From NCBI GenBank assembly GCA_036011305.1, contig DASCNA010000074.1, forward strand, positions 1 to 43,142: DNA of 43,142 nt, in the 5' to 3' direction. The stretch's first letter is position 1. The number at the start of each line of letters is the position of its first letter. The DNA is from DASCNA01 sp036011305. Its GTDB lineage: Bacteria; Verrucomicrobiota; Lentisphaeria; Victivallales; GWF2-38-69. This document shows positions 17,634-25,390 of this stretch, one piece after another. The translations under genes and the position numbers were made by a program. The notes beneath the pieces were generated by a model that searched no databases, was not told where the DNA came from, and was given only the letters and a program-made list of their open reading frames with translations.

Positions 17634-18359
17634 ATGAATAAGTTTTATTCCAGTATATCAGATGTTTATGATTATATTTTCCCTCCAAGCAAAGCACAGA
17701 CCAATTTCATATTATCAGAAATCGACACACCTAGTCAAAAAAACATTTTAGACATAGGGTGCGGAACTGGAAATTTATCTTCAAGTTTGGCAAAACACTT
17801 CAAAAGTGTGCAAGCTGTAGATCTTGACATGGAAATGATAAACAAAGCTAATGAAAAATATAGACTGAATAACCTATTTTTCTCTTGTGCGGATATGTTA
17901 AAAATCAGTGAGTATTTCAAATCAGATAAATTCGATTCTATCGATTCTTTTGGAAACACACTTGTCCACTTAGATTCTCCTGATGAAATACTGAATTTTT
18001 TCAATGAGACAAAAAAACTGTTAAATGATTCTGGTAAACTTTTAATACAGATAATAAACTATGACAGAATATTAACTAATAATGTTAAAAGTCTTCAAAC
18101 AATTGATAATGAACATATAAAGTTCGAACGTTACTATAATTATTTATCCGATAAACATAAAATAGAATTTAAAACCATATTGACTATAAAGGAATCTAAT
18201 CAGATAATCCATAATTCAGTTAATCTTTATCCACTGTTAAAAGAAGAGACAAACAATCTGTTGCTTGAAGCCGGTTTTCAACATATCTCTTTTTACGGTA
18301 ATTTTATGAAAGAAAAATATTCCATAAATTCCATACCTTTAATTTTCGAGGCCTATTAA
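17634..18359 (+). CDS. Class I SAM-dependent methyltransferase
   Basis: A 241-residue methyltransferase with motif I NILDIGCGTGNLSSSL (residues about 36-51), acidic motif AVDLDMEM, and FDSIDSFGNTLVHLDSPDEIL as the post-motif region. The C-terminal part (residues 150-241) has the beta strands seen in small-molecule methyltransferases of the glycine/sarcosine type, but the substrate is unknown. It is unrelated in detail to the YrrT-like gene at 14086. AGGA precedes the ATG by about 10 bp. The dipeptide epimerase starts 52 bp later on the same strand, so the two are probably cotranscribed. Confidence 0.82.
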   Translation: MNKFYSSISDVYDYIFPPSKAQTNFILSEIDTPSQKNILDIGCGTGNLSSSLAKHFKSVQAVDLDMEMINKANEKYRLNNLFFSCADMLKISEYFKSDKFDSIDSFGNTLVHLDSPDEILNFFNETKKLLNDSGKLLIQIINYDRILTNNVKSLQTIDNEHIKFERYYNYLSDKHKIEFKTILTIKESNQIIHNSVNLYPLLKEETNNLLLEAGFQHISFYGNFMKEKYSINSIPLIFEAY

Positions 18360-18411
18360 TATCACAAAAACTGAAAAGAACAATTGTTAATAACTAAAGG
18401 AGTAAGGAAAA

Positions 18412-19530
18412 ATGATTGACGTTACAGGGTATATATATAACTACAAACTTGATACACCTCTTTCTATATCATTTCATACCTGGTATTACAGAAATAATCT
18501 GATAGTAAAACTTAAATATAATGATTTTACAGGCTTAGGTGAAGCCGCCCCCTTTAAGCCTATAACTGGTGATACTCAGGAAGAAGCTATAAATGAACTA
18601 AAGAAAATAACATTTTTAGAATTGGATCCTTTAAAAGATGATTTGTCTGTCCTGCATAATAAACTGAATGAACTAAATATAATATCTGCAACTCTGCGGG
18701 CTGCATTTGATTTTGCTTATCATGATCTTAAAGGAAAAATTTTAAATATCCCCTGTTACAAAATCTATTCCAAGGAATTTAGAAATATACCTAACAGTGT
18801 AACAGTTTTCATAAAAGAAAGTATTGACGAAACACTTACAGAGACAAAAAGAATTCTTGATCTATACCCAGATCTTAAAGTTCTAAAAATTAAACTGAAG
18901 GGAGATAATGATATAGAAAGATGTAAAGCTATAAAAAAAGTAGTTAATAAAAATATAGTTTTCACCCTGGATGCAAACCAGGGATTTCAAAGCCCTGAAC
19001 TTGCAGTAAAGACCCTTAATAATATTACAAATATTTTAGGTAATGTCATACTAATTGAAGAACCATGCCCCAAAAATGATTTAGATAAAATGAAATTTGT
19101 TAAAGATAATATCTCAAATTCACTGATTTTTGCAGATGAGTCAGCTGTTGACTTGGATAGCGTAAAAAATATCATCAGACATAATGCCGCCGACGGGGTT
19201 AATATAAAACTTCAGAAGGCAGGCGGCATCTGGCCCTCCAAAGCAATAGCTAGATTATGTTTCGAAGCAAATCTGAAAGTTATGGTTGGTGAAATGCTCG
19301 ACTGTACAGTTGCAACTACTGCAGGGATACATTTTGCAGGTTCAACACAAAATGTAATATTAACAGACCTGGATATGGATCTGGACTTAGTTAACCATGT
19401 AGATGGCGCTTCCGGATTTAAAAACGGCAGTAGAACACAAAACGATAATCCGGGGTTTGGTCTAAAACTAAATTTTGACTCTATTAATGAGTTGATTAAA
19501 CAAAAAATAATAGAATTCAGGCAGATATAA
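18412..19530 (+). CDS. Dipeptide epimerase (enolase superfamily, Ala-Glu epimerase type)
   Basis: A 372-residue enolase-superfamily enzyme of the muconate-lactonizing/dipeptide-epimerase branch, which epimerises the C-terminal residue of dipeptides such as L-Ala-D/L-Glu from murein peptides. Visible residues: the KxK base Lys161-Leu-Lys163 in LKIKLKG, metal ligands Asp187 (LDANQGF), Glu216 (LIEEPCP) and Asp242 (FADES), and the opposite base Lys266 (NIKLQKAGGI). The tail motif TDLDMDLDL is the D-x-D typical of Ala-Glu epimerases that contacts the substrate ammonium group. AAAGGAG lies 10 bp before the ATG. A role in recycling peptidoglycan dipeptides fits; other dipeptides are possible. Confidence 0.88.
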   Translation: MIDVTGYIYNYKLDTPLSISFHTWYYRNNLIVKLKYNDFTGLGEAAPFKPITGDTQEEAINELKKITFLELDPLKDDLSVLHNKLNELNIISATLRAAFDFAYHDLKGKILNIPCYKIYSKEFRNIPNSVTVFIKESIDETLTETKRILDLYPDLKVLKIKLKGDNDIERCKAIKKVVNKNIVFTLDANQGFQSPELAVKTLNNITNILGNVILIEEPCPKNDLDKMKFVKDNISNSLIFADESAVDLDSVKNIIRHNAADGVNIKLQKAGGIWPSKAIARLCFEANLKVMVGEMLDCTVATTAGIHFAGSTQNVILTDLDMDLDLVNHVDGASGFKNGSRTQNDNPGFGLKLNFDSINELIKQKIIEFRQI

Positions 19531-19703
19531 TTTAAAAAGCCCATTCTACATTAATTACAAACTATTAAATAAGTAAACTTAAGAATCATACAGGACTTGA
19601 TAAAAACAGGTGTATTTTTTCTATTTTAATTGAAATAATCCACTTTTATTGATACTTTTATAAATTGTTTTGTATCTTAACATTAATACAAAGAGAGAAC
19701 ACT

Positions 19704-20276
19704 ATGACACCTACTATATTAACTGATGAAAAAGTGCAGAAAACCATTTCATTTATCAACCATCCGTTAGCTGAAGCTACTCTTCATGACAAAGAAAATT
19801 ATCTAAAAGCATTATCCGTTATAGTTTTAGCAGATAGTGAAATCAAAGATTTGGAAAAAACTTATTTTGCATCTATTCTCAACACTTTTAATATAGATAA
19901 ATCAAAACTTAACGATTTTCTCTGTTATGCAGAAGAAACATCCATTTTTTCAGATAGACATTCCATAGCTAAAACATTAGCCAACTGTGAATACACAGCA
20001 GCATTTATAATTGATGCTATGGTTATAGCTCATATAGATTATTTTCATGATGTAGAGAAAAAAGTTATGGAAAAATTTTTACTACTGTATGGCTTACAAA
20101 AAAATATCAGTAAAGAACTGTTACATGAATTGACAAGAATGTTTTCAAACGCTGATTCTTTTCTTACTCAGAAAGAGATAGAAAAATTTGAGTTTTTGTG
20201 GGTTTATATCAAAAAACCTTATCATGCAATAGTATCTATTTTAAAAGAATATAAGGTACAGTTGGACAATCACTGA
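19704..20276 (+). CDS. TerB-like (tellurite-resistance TerB/DUF533-type) helical protein
   Basis: A 190-residue all-helical cytoplasmic protein. Two TerB-like acidic helix pairs are visible: LSVIVLADSEIKDLEKTYFA and MVIAHIDYFHDVEKKVMEKF, corresponding to the usual A-A-D-G-x-I-x-x-x-E metal-binding pattern, here with Ser for Gly. TerB-like proteins are linked to stress and metal responses, but the single-domain members have no defined role. The ATG at 19704 is preferred over an in-frame TTG at 19665 because AGAGAG lies just before it and the extra residues look non-coding. It is a single-gene unit closed by the terminator at 20307-20350. Confidence 0.65.
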   Translation: MTPTILTDEKVQKTISFINHPLAEATLHDKENYLKALSVIVLADSEIKDLEKTYFASILNTFNIDKSKLNDFLCYAEETSIFSDRHSIAKTLANCEYTAAFIIDAMVIAHIDYFHDVEKKVMEKFLLLYGLQKNISKELLHELTRMFSNADSFLTQKEIEKFEFLWVYIKKPYHAIVSILKEYKVQLDNH

Positions 20277-20306
20277 TCATATTTTATATTAAAATAAATT
20301 AATTCA

Positions 20307-20350
20307 ATACACTGAAGAGTATTAATAGAAAACTCATCAGTGTATTTTTT
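20307..20350 (+). terminator. Rho-independent terminator after the TerB-like gene
   Basis: ATACACTGAAGAGT (20307-20320) pairs with ACTCATCAGTGTAT (20332-20345) with one mismatch, leaving an 11-base loop, and runs into six T residues at 20345-20350. It lies 31 bp after the stop codon of the TerB-like gene. Confidence 0.8.
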
Positions 20351-20416
20351 ATATAAAATAATTACTATGTCAAACTGAAATTATAAATTATAGCAGAATC
20401 TGAAATAATATATATT

Positions 20417-21217
20417 ATGCAAGACAAACACATATTAGATATTATAGATAAAACTGCAGAAGCAGTTTTGAATGCCGACAAAATTTTAGTAATTACCGGA
20501 GCAGGTATTTCTGCAGGCTCAGGTCTGCCTACTTATAGAGGTATCGGCGGTCTGTATGATGATAACAATACAACAGAAGGAATTCCAATAGAAGATGCAC
20601 TTAGCGGAATGATGATGCAGTCAAGACCTGATATCACATGGAAATATTTATGGCAGATAGGCTCTTCATGTTTAAATGCCAAACCTAACCGGGCACATAT
20701 TATTTTATCGGAAATACAGAAAATTAAACCAGACACATGGATACTCACGCAAAATATTGATGGATTACATGCTGCAGCTGGAAATAATAACCTAATAGAA
20801 ATACACGGAAATGCCTTTAAATTATTCTGTCCAAACTGTGGTTATAAGCCTGATTATTCAATACTAACAAAAAAGATTGATAATAGAGGGCCAAAATTAC
20901 CTCCAATATGCCCTGAATGCGAAAATATAATCAGACCTGAAGTTGTTCTATTTGGAGAACAATTACCTGAAAAAGAAATATCCCGACTATACACCTTACT
21001 GCAGAATAATAATATAGATCTCATTCTCTGCATAGGAACATCAGCACTTTTCCCATATATCTCAGAACCAGTTGTCAGAGCCTATAATCATGGCAAAATA
21101 ACTGTAGAAATCAATCCTGAAAAAACTTATATTTCAGATTACTTCACATATTCATTAAGATTAGAGGCTGTAGAAGCTCTATCTTCAATATGGAATTCAA
21201 TTAATACACAAACTTAG
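20417..21217 (+). CDS. cobB: Sir2-family NAD-dependent protein deacylase (sirtuin)
   Basis: Removes acyl groups from lysines, using NAD+ and releasing nicotinamide. The 266 residues show the complete catalytic core: GAGISAGSGLPTYRG (residues 28-42), TQNIDGLH (111-118), catalytic His130 in EIHGN, the zinc ribbon Cys138/Cys141 and Cys165/Cys168, and the NAD-binding LCIGTSALF. The symbol is the usual bacterial one; the acyl preference is not clear, since the Tyr/Arg pair of desuccinylases was not confidently placed. It heads a tight plus-strand operon (next gene 10 bp away) with a redox protein, a P-loop kinase and AMP nucleosidase, a set biased towards adenine-nucleotide chemistry. Confidence 0.9.
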   Translation: MQDKHILDIIDKTAEAVLNADKILVITGAGISAGSGLPTYRGIGGLYDDNNTTEGIPIEDALSGMMMQSRPDITWKYLWQIGSSCLNAKPNRAHIILSEIQKIKPDTWILTQNIDGLHAAAGNNNLIEIHGNAFKLFCPNCGYKPDYSILTKKIDNRGPKLPPICPECENIIRPEVVLFGEQLPEKEISRLYTLLQNNNIDLILCIGTSALFPYISEPVVRAYNHGKITVEINPEKTYISDYFTYSLRLEAVEALSSIWNSINTQT

Positions 21218-21227
21218 GTCAATAATA

Positions 21228-21671
21228 ATGAATGATAAAACAACAAATGCTGAAAACCTCTTCAAAAGCGGTTACTCATGCTCACAGGCAGTACTTGCTC
21301 CCTTTGCTGAAGAATTTAGTCTTGACATTAAACATGCTTTGAAAATTTCTGGTTCTTTTGGAGGTGGTATTGGTGGAATGGGACTTACCTGCGGTGCAAT
21401 AACTGGAGCTATAATGGTCCTGGGCCTAAAATATGGCTCCACTGACGCTGAAGATATTGAGGCCAAAAAAAATGCTAAAGAAAAAGGTAGAGAATTCATA
21501 GAAAAATTTAAATCTCAATTTTCATACACTACCTGCAGCGAAATATTAGATATTGATATAAGCGTACCTGAAAACCTAGAAAAAGCAAAAAACAGCAACG
21601 CCTTTGATAAATGTCCTGATCTAGTAAAAGGAGCTGTTGAAATACTTGAAGAAATATTAAAAGAAAAATAA
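21228..21671 (+). CDS. C_GCAxxG_C_C family redox protein
   Basis: A 147-residue member of the family named after its spaced cysteines. Here they are Cys18 (GYSCSQAV), Cys55 in LTCGAITGAIM, Cys103 (TTCSEIL) and Cys129 (DKCPDLV). The first residue of the usual GCAxxG box is Cys-Gly-Ala. The GSFGGGIGGMG loop before it is also standard. Members are thought to be redox-active or metal-binding and often lie beside oxidoreductases and transporters; the reaction is unknown. It sits second in the sirtuin operon, one base before the next start codon, so translation is coupled. Confidence 0.85.
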   Translation: MNDKTTNAENLFKSGYSCSQAVLAPFAEEFSLDIKHALKISGSFGGGIGGMGLTCGAITGAIMVLGLKYGSTDAEDIEAKKNAKEKGREFIEKFKSQFSYTTCSEILDIDISVPENLEKAKNSNAFDKCPDLVKGAVEILEEILKEK

Positions 21672-21672
21672 C

Positions 21673-22176
21673 ATGAAACCTAACGTAACACTAATCGGAA
21701 TGCCTGGTGCAGGCAAAAGTACTATCGGAATAATATTAGCTAAAATTCTTTCATTCGGATTTATAGACACTGACATTCTGATTCAGATAAACAGACAGAA
21801 TTCTTTACAAAATATTTTAGATGAACAGGGATATTTAAAATTAAGAAAAATAGAAGAAGAAGAAATTCTCAAAATTAATATAGAAAATAACATAATAGCG
21901 ACTGGCGGTAGTGCTGTTTACAGTGATAGTGCGATGAAGCATTTAACCAATATTTCAAATATAATTTTTATTAATGTAGATTTTGAAAATATCAAAAAAA
22001 GAATACATAATTTTGGATCAAGGGGTATAGCAAGAAATAAAAATCAGTCATTTTTAGATTTATATAACGAACGGCAGATTTTATATAAAAAATACGCAGA
22101 AATTACAATCAATGGAAACTGTCTTGACCAGGAACAACTGGCAGAAGTAATATCAAGAAAAGTGAAACTATTATGA
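21673..22176 (+). CDS. Shikimate kinase-like P-loop kinase
   Basis: A 167-residue kinase of the shikimate kinase fold. The Walker A is GMPGAGKST (residues 9-17), the substrate-side FIDTD is at 30-34, the lid has GSRGIAR, and the ending has NERQILYKKYAEITI as in shikimate kinases. The glycine triplet that binds shikimate is GGS (78-80) rather than GGG, and no other aromatic-pathway gene is near. This belongs to a variant group usually annotated as shikimate kinase, but its true substrate may differ. It overlaps the AMP nucleosidase gene by four bases and follows the redox gene by one base. Confidence 0.75.
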   Translation: MKPNVTLIGMPGAGKSTIGIILAKILSFGFIDTDILIQINRQNSLQNILDEQGYLKLRKIEEEEILKINIENNIIATGGSAVYSDSAMKHLTNISNIIFINVDFENIKKRIHNFGSRGIARNKNQSFLDLYNERQILYKKYAEITINGNCLDQEQLAEVISRKVKLL

Positions 22177-22943
22177 AAACAAAAGAAGAAATAACAAAAA
22201 ACTGGCTCCCTAGATATACAGGAACACCCCTATCTGAATTCGGTGAATATATTCTGCTGACAAATTTTTCAAAATATGTAAAACTGTTCGCTGAAAAATT
22301 TAACGTAGAAATTAAAGGAACTGAAAGCCCCATGCAGACTGCTACAGCCAAGAATATAACTATTATTAATTTTGGTATGGGCAGCTCAATGGCGGCAACT
22401 GTGATGGACTTAATCTCTTTCATCAAACCAAAAGCTGCTTTATTTCTAGGCAAATGCGGAGGACTGAAAAAGAAGATCAAACTTGGTGACTTAATTCTAC
22501 CCATTGCTGCAATAAGAGGAGAAGGCACAAGTAATGACTATCTGCCTCCTGAGGTTCCAGCACTGCCTTCATTCAGACTCCAGCAGGCTGTATCTGCCAT
22601 GATAAAAAAACAGAAAGTTGATTATTGGACAGGTACTATTTATACGACGAACAGAAGAGTTTGGGAACATGATAATGAATTCAAAGAGTATTTAACTAAG
22701 ATTAGAGCTTCAGGTATTGATATGGAAACTGCTACTATTTTTTTAGTAGGTTTTATAAATAAAATACCCCATGGTGCACTCCTTCTTGTTTCAGACAACC
22801 CGATGACGCCAGAAGGTGTAAAAACAGAAAAAAGTGATCAAAAAATTACAAGTCACTTTGTTGATATGCATCTAGAAATCGGAATAAATGCTCTACTTGA
22901 ATTAATACATTCAGGCGAGTCTGTAAAACACTTAAGATTCTAA
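22173..22943 (+). CDS. amn: AMP nucleosidase (short, Bacteroidetes-type)
   Basis: Hydrolyses AMP to adenine and ribose 5-phosphate and so helps control adenylate levels. The 256 residues correspond to the catalytic nucleoside-phosphorylase-fold domain, without the long N-terminal regulatory domain of E. coli Amn. Strong family signatures are NWLPRYTGTPLSEFGEYILL, LFLGKCGGLK, GDLILPIAAIRGEGTSNDYLPPE (given here in parts), TTNRRVWEHD, GIDMETATIF and LLVSDNPMTPEGVKTEKSD with the catalytic Asp. The ATG overlaps the stop of the kinase gene (ATGA). It is the last gene of the sirtuin operon and is followed by a hairpin at 22950. Confidence 0.92.
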   Translation: MKTKEEITKNWLPRYTGTPLSEFGEYILLTNFSKYVKLFAEKFNVEIKGTESPMQTATAKNITIINFGMGSSMAATVMDLISFIKPKAALFLGKCGGLKKKIKLGDLILPIAAIRGEGTSNDYLPPEVPALPSFRLQQAVSAMIKKQKVDYWTGTIYTTNRRVWEHDNEFKEYLTKIRASGIDMETATIFLVGFINKIPHGALLLVSDNPMTPEGVKTEKSDQKITSHFVDMHLEIGINALLELIHSGESVKHLRF

Positions 22944-22949
22944 ATACAA

Positions 22950-22980
22950 ACGGAACTGTAAATTTGACTTGTAGTTCCGT
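22950..22980. terminator. Hairpin between convergent amn and XRE-PAS genes
   Basis: ACGGAACT (22950-22957) and AGTTCCGT (22973-22980) form a perfect 8-bp stem with a 15-base loop in the 45-bp gap between converging genes. The U-tracts on both sides are poor (CTATTTATT and TTGTATTT), so it may act as a weak bidirectional terminator. Confidence 0.5.
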
Positions 22981-22988
22981 CTATTTAT

Positions 22989-24185
22989 TCAAACTTTTTG
23001 TAGATAAATTGCATCAATATCGCCTTTTCCATTATTTTCTTTAATTTTTACGGCATGTTCTCCTGTGATTTCTCTCAGTCCTCCAAAATCAGTTAACTCA
23101 CCGTCATCATTAATAAAACAAGATCTCTTATCCAAAATATATTTTTCCTCTCCGTTCGAAGCTATAATTCTATATGTGTTAAAATTAATACTATGAGGCA
23201 CTTTCATACACTTGAAAACATTATCCGACCACTTTCTCACCTCTATCTGTTCATCAGGATGAACAAATTTCAGCCAGTGATCAGAACTGTTGCTGAAATC
23301 TTTTAAAGATCTTCCGAAGATGCCGTCTCCAGTTGAGTTTAGGAAAACAATATGCGGAAGAGGTTTTCTATATCTTACCCATATTGCACTAGATAAATGT
23401 CCTATAACATTTTCTAATAATTTATAATTTTTCACAGCATTCATACGTTCGCTTATATCAGAAATACATCCGATTAATGATTTTATTTTATTTTTATCTT
23501 CGAGAATGGGAATGACCGTCACTGATAAATATTTTCTATAATTAGAATCATCATATATTACCTGTTCATACAAAATAGGGTTCCCTGTTTTAAATACTTT
23601 TTCTTCAATATCCCTGATTGGCCCTCTTAACTGTTTCGGCAGAACCTGTTCATCTGTTTTACCATTAATATCTATGACCGGGGTGCCGCTGACATAAGAA
23701 AAAAATCTGTTTGCAAATTTATAATACTGAAACTGATCTTTAAAATAAATAGCCATAGGTATGGAGTCAATAATCAATCTAAATCGGTCATTTTCAATTT
23801 TGGTAATCTCTACTGTTTTGCTAAGGCTTTTATATGCTCCAATAAGACGATACAAAAAGGCCTTCTGCTCAATATTTAAATCTGCTTCAAAGAGTTTGTG
23901 CAATTTATCTTCTACAGATAACACATTATCAAATAAATCGTATGATTTGTTTTTGCCTATGTGACTGCTTATATTGGATAATGCACTTACCTCTACTGAT
24001 AAAATATCAGACATTACTTTTATATCGGAACTTGACGGTCTTCTTTCACCTCTTTCCCATGAGCCAATGGTTCGTGGACTCCTGTCAATTAAATTTGCCA
24101 GTTCAGACACTGTCAGTTTTTTTGATTTACGAATTTCTTTAAGCTTTTCTCCATAAAACTGATAATCTAGTTTTCTGTTTTTCAT
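22989..24185 (-). CDS. XRE-family transcriptional regulator with PAS sensor domains
   Basis: A 398-residue one-component regulator. Residues about 10-68 are an XRE helix-turn-helix (LKEIRKSKKLTVSELANLID, then SPRTIGSWERGERRPSSSDI). A helical linker follows (70-125), then two PAS domains: about 128-250 (RLIIDSIPMAIYFKD...YKFANRFFSYVSG, ending VIPILEDKNKIKSLIGCISDISE) and about 255-375 (VIGHLSSAIWVRYRKPLPHI...WLKFVHPDEQIEV, ending GGLREITG). It has the same layout as the broken gene at 11230-12783. It diverges from emrAB with 200 bp between, which contains two long direct repeats and a palindrome, its likely operators. AAGGG precedes the ATG. The ligand or cofactor of the PAS domains is not evident. 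Confidence 0.88.
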   Translation of the reverse strand: MKNRKLDYQFYGEKLKEIRKSKKLTVSELANLIDRSPRTIGSWERGERRPSSSDIKVMSDILSVEVSALSNISSHIGKNKSYDLFDNVLSVEDKLHKLFEADLNIEQKAFLYRLIGAYKSLSKTVEITKIENDRFRLIIDSIPMAIYFKDQFQYYKFANRFFSYVSGTPVIDINGKTDEQVLPKQLRGPIRDIEEKVFKTGNPILYEQVIYDDSNYRKYLSVTVIPILEDKNKIKSLIGCISDISERMNAVKNYKLLENVIGHLSSAIWVRYRKPLPHIVFLNSTGDGIFGRSLKDFSNSSDHWLKFVHPDEQIEVRKWSDNVFKCMKVPHSINFNTYRIIASNGEEKYILDKRSCFINDDGELTDFGGLREITGEHAVKIKENNGKGDIDAIYLQKV

Positions 24186-24218
24186 TTCGTAGCCCTTTTC
24201 ACCAACGATACGATGTTA

Positions 24219-24282
24219 ATTACACATTTTGCCAATTTATCTCAACCTATTATATATTATTACACATTTTACCATTTTATCT
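24219..24282. promoter_or_regulatory. Two 24-bp direct repeats, probable XRE-PAS operators
   Basis: The units at 24219-24242 and 24259-24282 differ at only two of 24 positions and begin 40 bp apart, close to four helical turns. Both start ATTACACATTTT and end TTTATCT. They lie 34-97 bp upstream of the XRE-PAS start codon and about 105-165 bp upstream of emrA, overlapping AT-rich promoter-like DNA (TATATATTAT, 24250-24259). This placement fits autoregulation and control of the divergent pump genes. Confidence 0.65.
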
Positions 24283-24299
24283 AGAAAATTCATGATAAT

Positions 24300-24315
24300 T
24301 TATTATCGATAATAA
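24300..24315. promoter_or_regulatory. 16-bp perfect palindrome upstream of emrA
   Basis: TTATTATCGATAATAA is perfectly palindromic and lies 70 bp before the emrA ATG, between the direct repeats and the gene. It could be a second type of operator in the divergent control region. Its AT-rich composition makes chance occurrence possible. Confidence 0.4.
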
Positions 24316-24385
24316 GTTCTAAGCAGGTAATTTACATATTGAGAGTAATAAATCATAGGTATCGTTACCCGAAAGGAGGGATAAA

Positions 24386-25327
24386 ATGGCAAAGAAAAAT
24401 AAAATTAAAATTCTATTAAGTGCAGCAGTTGCAGTAATATTATCCCTTGTTGGAATAGTTTACTATATACATTCATCACATTATGTTTATACAGATGATG
24501 CTTATATTTCAGGGCATTCTGTCTATATGTGTCCTCATATCGAAGGCTATGTTAAAACAATTAACGTTAAGGACAATCAATTTGTTAAAAAAGGTCAATT
24601 GCTGCTTACAATAGATGAAAGAGACTATTCTCTCGCACTTAAAAGTGATGAAGATCAATTAATTATTGCCAAAACTACATATAAAATGTCTCAGCATTTA
24701 GCAAAATTAGCTTATACTAAGCTTCTTCTTGCTAAACTAAACTATATAAGAGATAAAAAGCTGATAAATTTTCATTCAATAAGCACAAAACAGTATCAGA
24801 ACAGTGAAGCTGTTTATCAGGAATTAAAGTCTAATTTAGCATCAAAAATACTTAAAACAAAAATAAATAAACAAAATATTAAAAAGCTTCAGGACACAGT
24901 GGCTAATGCAAAACTAAATCTATCCTACACCAAAATATATGCTCCATTTGACGGATGGATAACGAAAAAATCTATTGCAATAGGCTCTTATGTTAAAACA
25001 GGTCAGGCCTTATTAGCAATTGTTCCAACCAATCTCTGGATAACAGCCAACTATAAAGAAACTAAAATTACTCATTTAAGAAAAGGTGAAGAGGTTTCCA
25101 TCCATATAGATGCTTATCCTGATTTAGATTTCAAAGGCCATATTAACAGTATTCAGTCTGGAACCGGATCCGCTTTCAGTTTATTACCTCCAGAAAATGC
25201 AACAGGAAACTTTGTAAAAATAGTTCAGAGAATTCCTGTTAAAATTGTTTTCGATAAAATACCTGATCCAGATAAATATAAATTATCAATAGGCATGTCG
25301 GTAGAAACGACGGCAGCAATAAACTAA
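24386..25327 (+). CDS. emrA: HlyD-family membrane fusion protein, EmrA-like
   Basis: Periplasmic adaptor joining an inner-membrane DHA2 pump to an outer-membrane channel. The 313 residues contain one membrane anchor (residues about 8-28), the EmrA-type TDDAYISG motif at 36-43, the two half lipoyl motifs (IEGYVKTINVKDNQFVKKGQ and IYAPFDGWITKKSIAIGSYV) flanking a helical hairpin at about 85-190, and the beta-barrel domain ending in GMSVETTAAIN. The ribosome binding site AAAGGAGGG is excellent. emrB begins about 60 bp later. No TolC-like gene lies nearby, so the outer-membrane channel is encoded elsewhere. Confidence 0.92.
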   Translation: MAKKNKIKILLSAAVAVILSLVGIVYYIHSSHYVYTDDAYISGHSVYMCPHIEGYVKTINVKDNQFVKKGQLLLTIDERDYSLALKSDEDQLIIAKTTYKMSQHLAKLAYTKLLLAKLNYIRDKKLINFHSISTKQYQNSEAVYQELKSNLASKILKTKINKQNIKKLQDTVANAKLNLSYTKIYAPFDGWITKKSIAIGSYVKTGQALLAIVPTNLWITANYKETKITHLRKGEEVSIHIDAYPDLDFKGHINSIQSGTGSAFSLLPPENATGNFVKIVQRIPVKIVFDKIPDPDKYKLSIGMSVETTAAIN

Positions 25328-25390
25328 AAGCGGTATCAATTTTCAGTTTATTCAGACAAGACCACATTAATTAAGTTGAAAAATAATATT

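Noticed and set aside
19588..19620. Possible terminator after the dipeptide epimerase (ATACA...TGTAT followed by T residues)
   Set aside because: Only five pairs can form, although the T tract is good; not strong enough to list.
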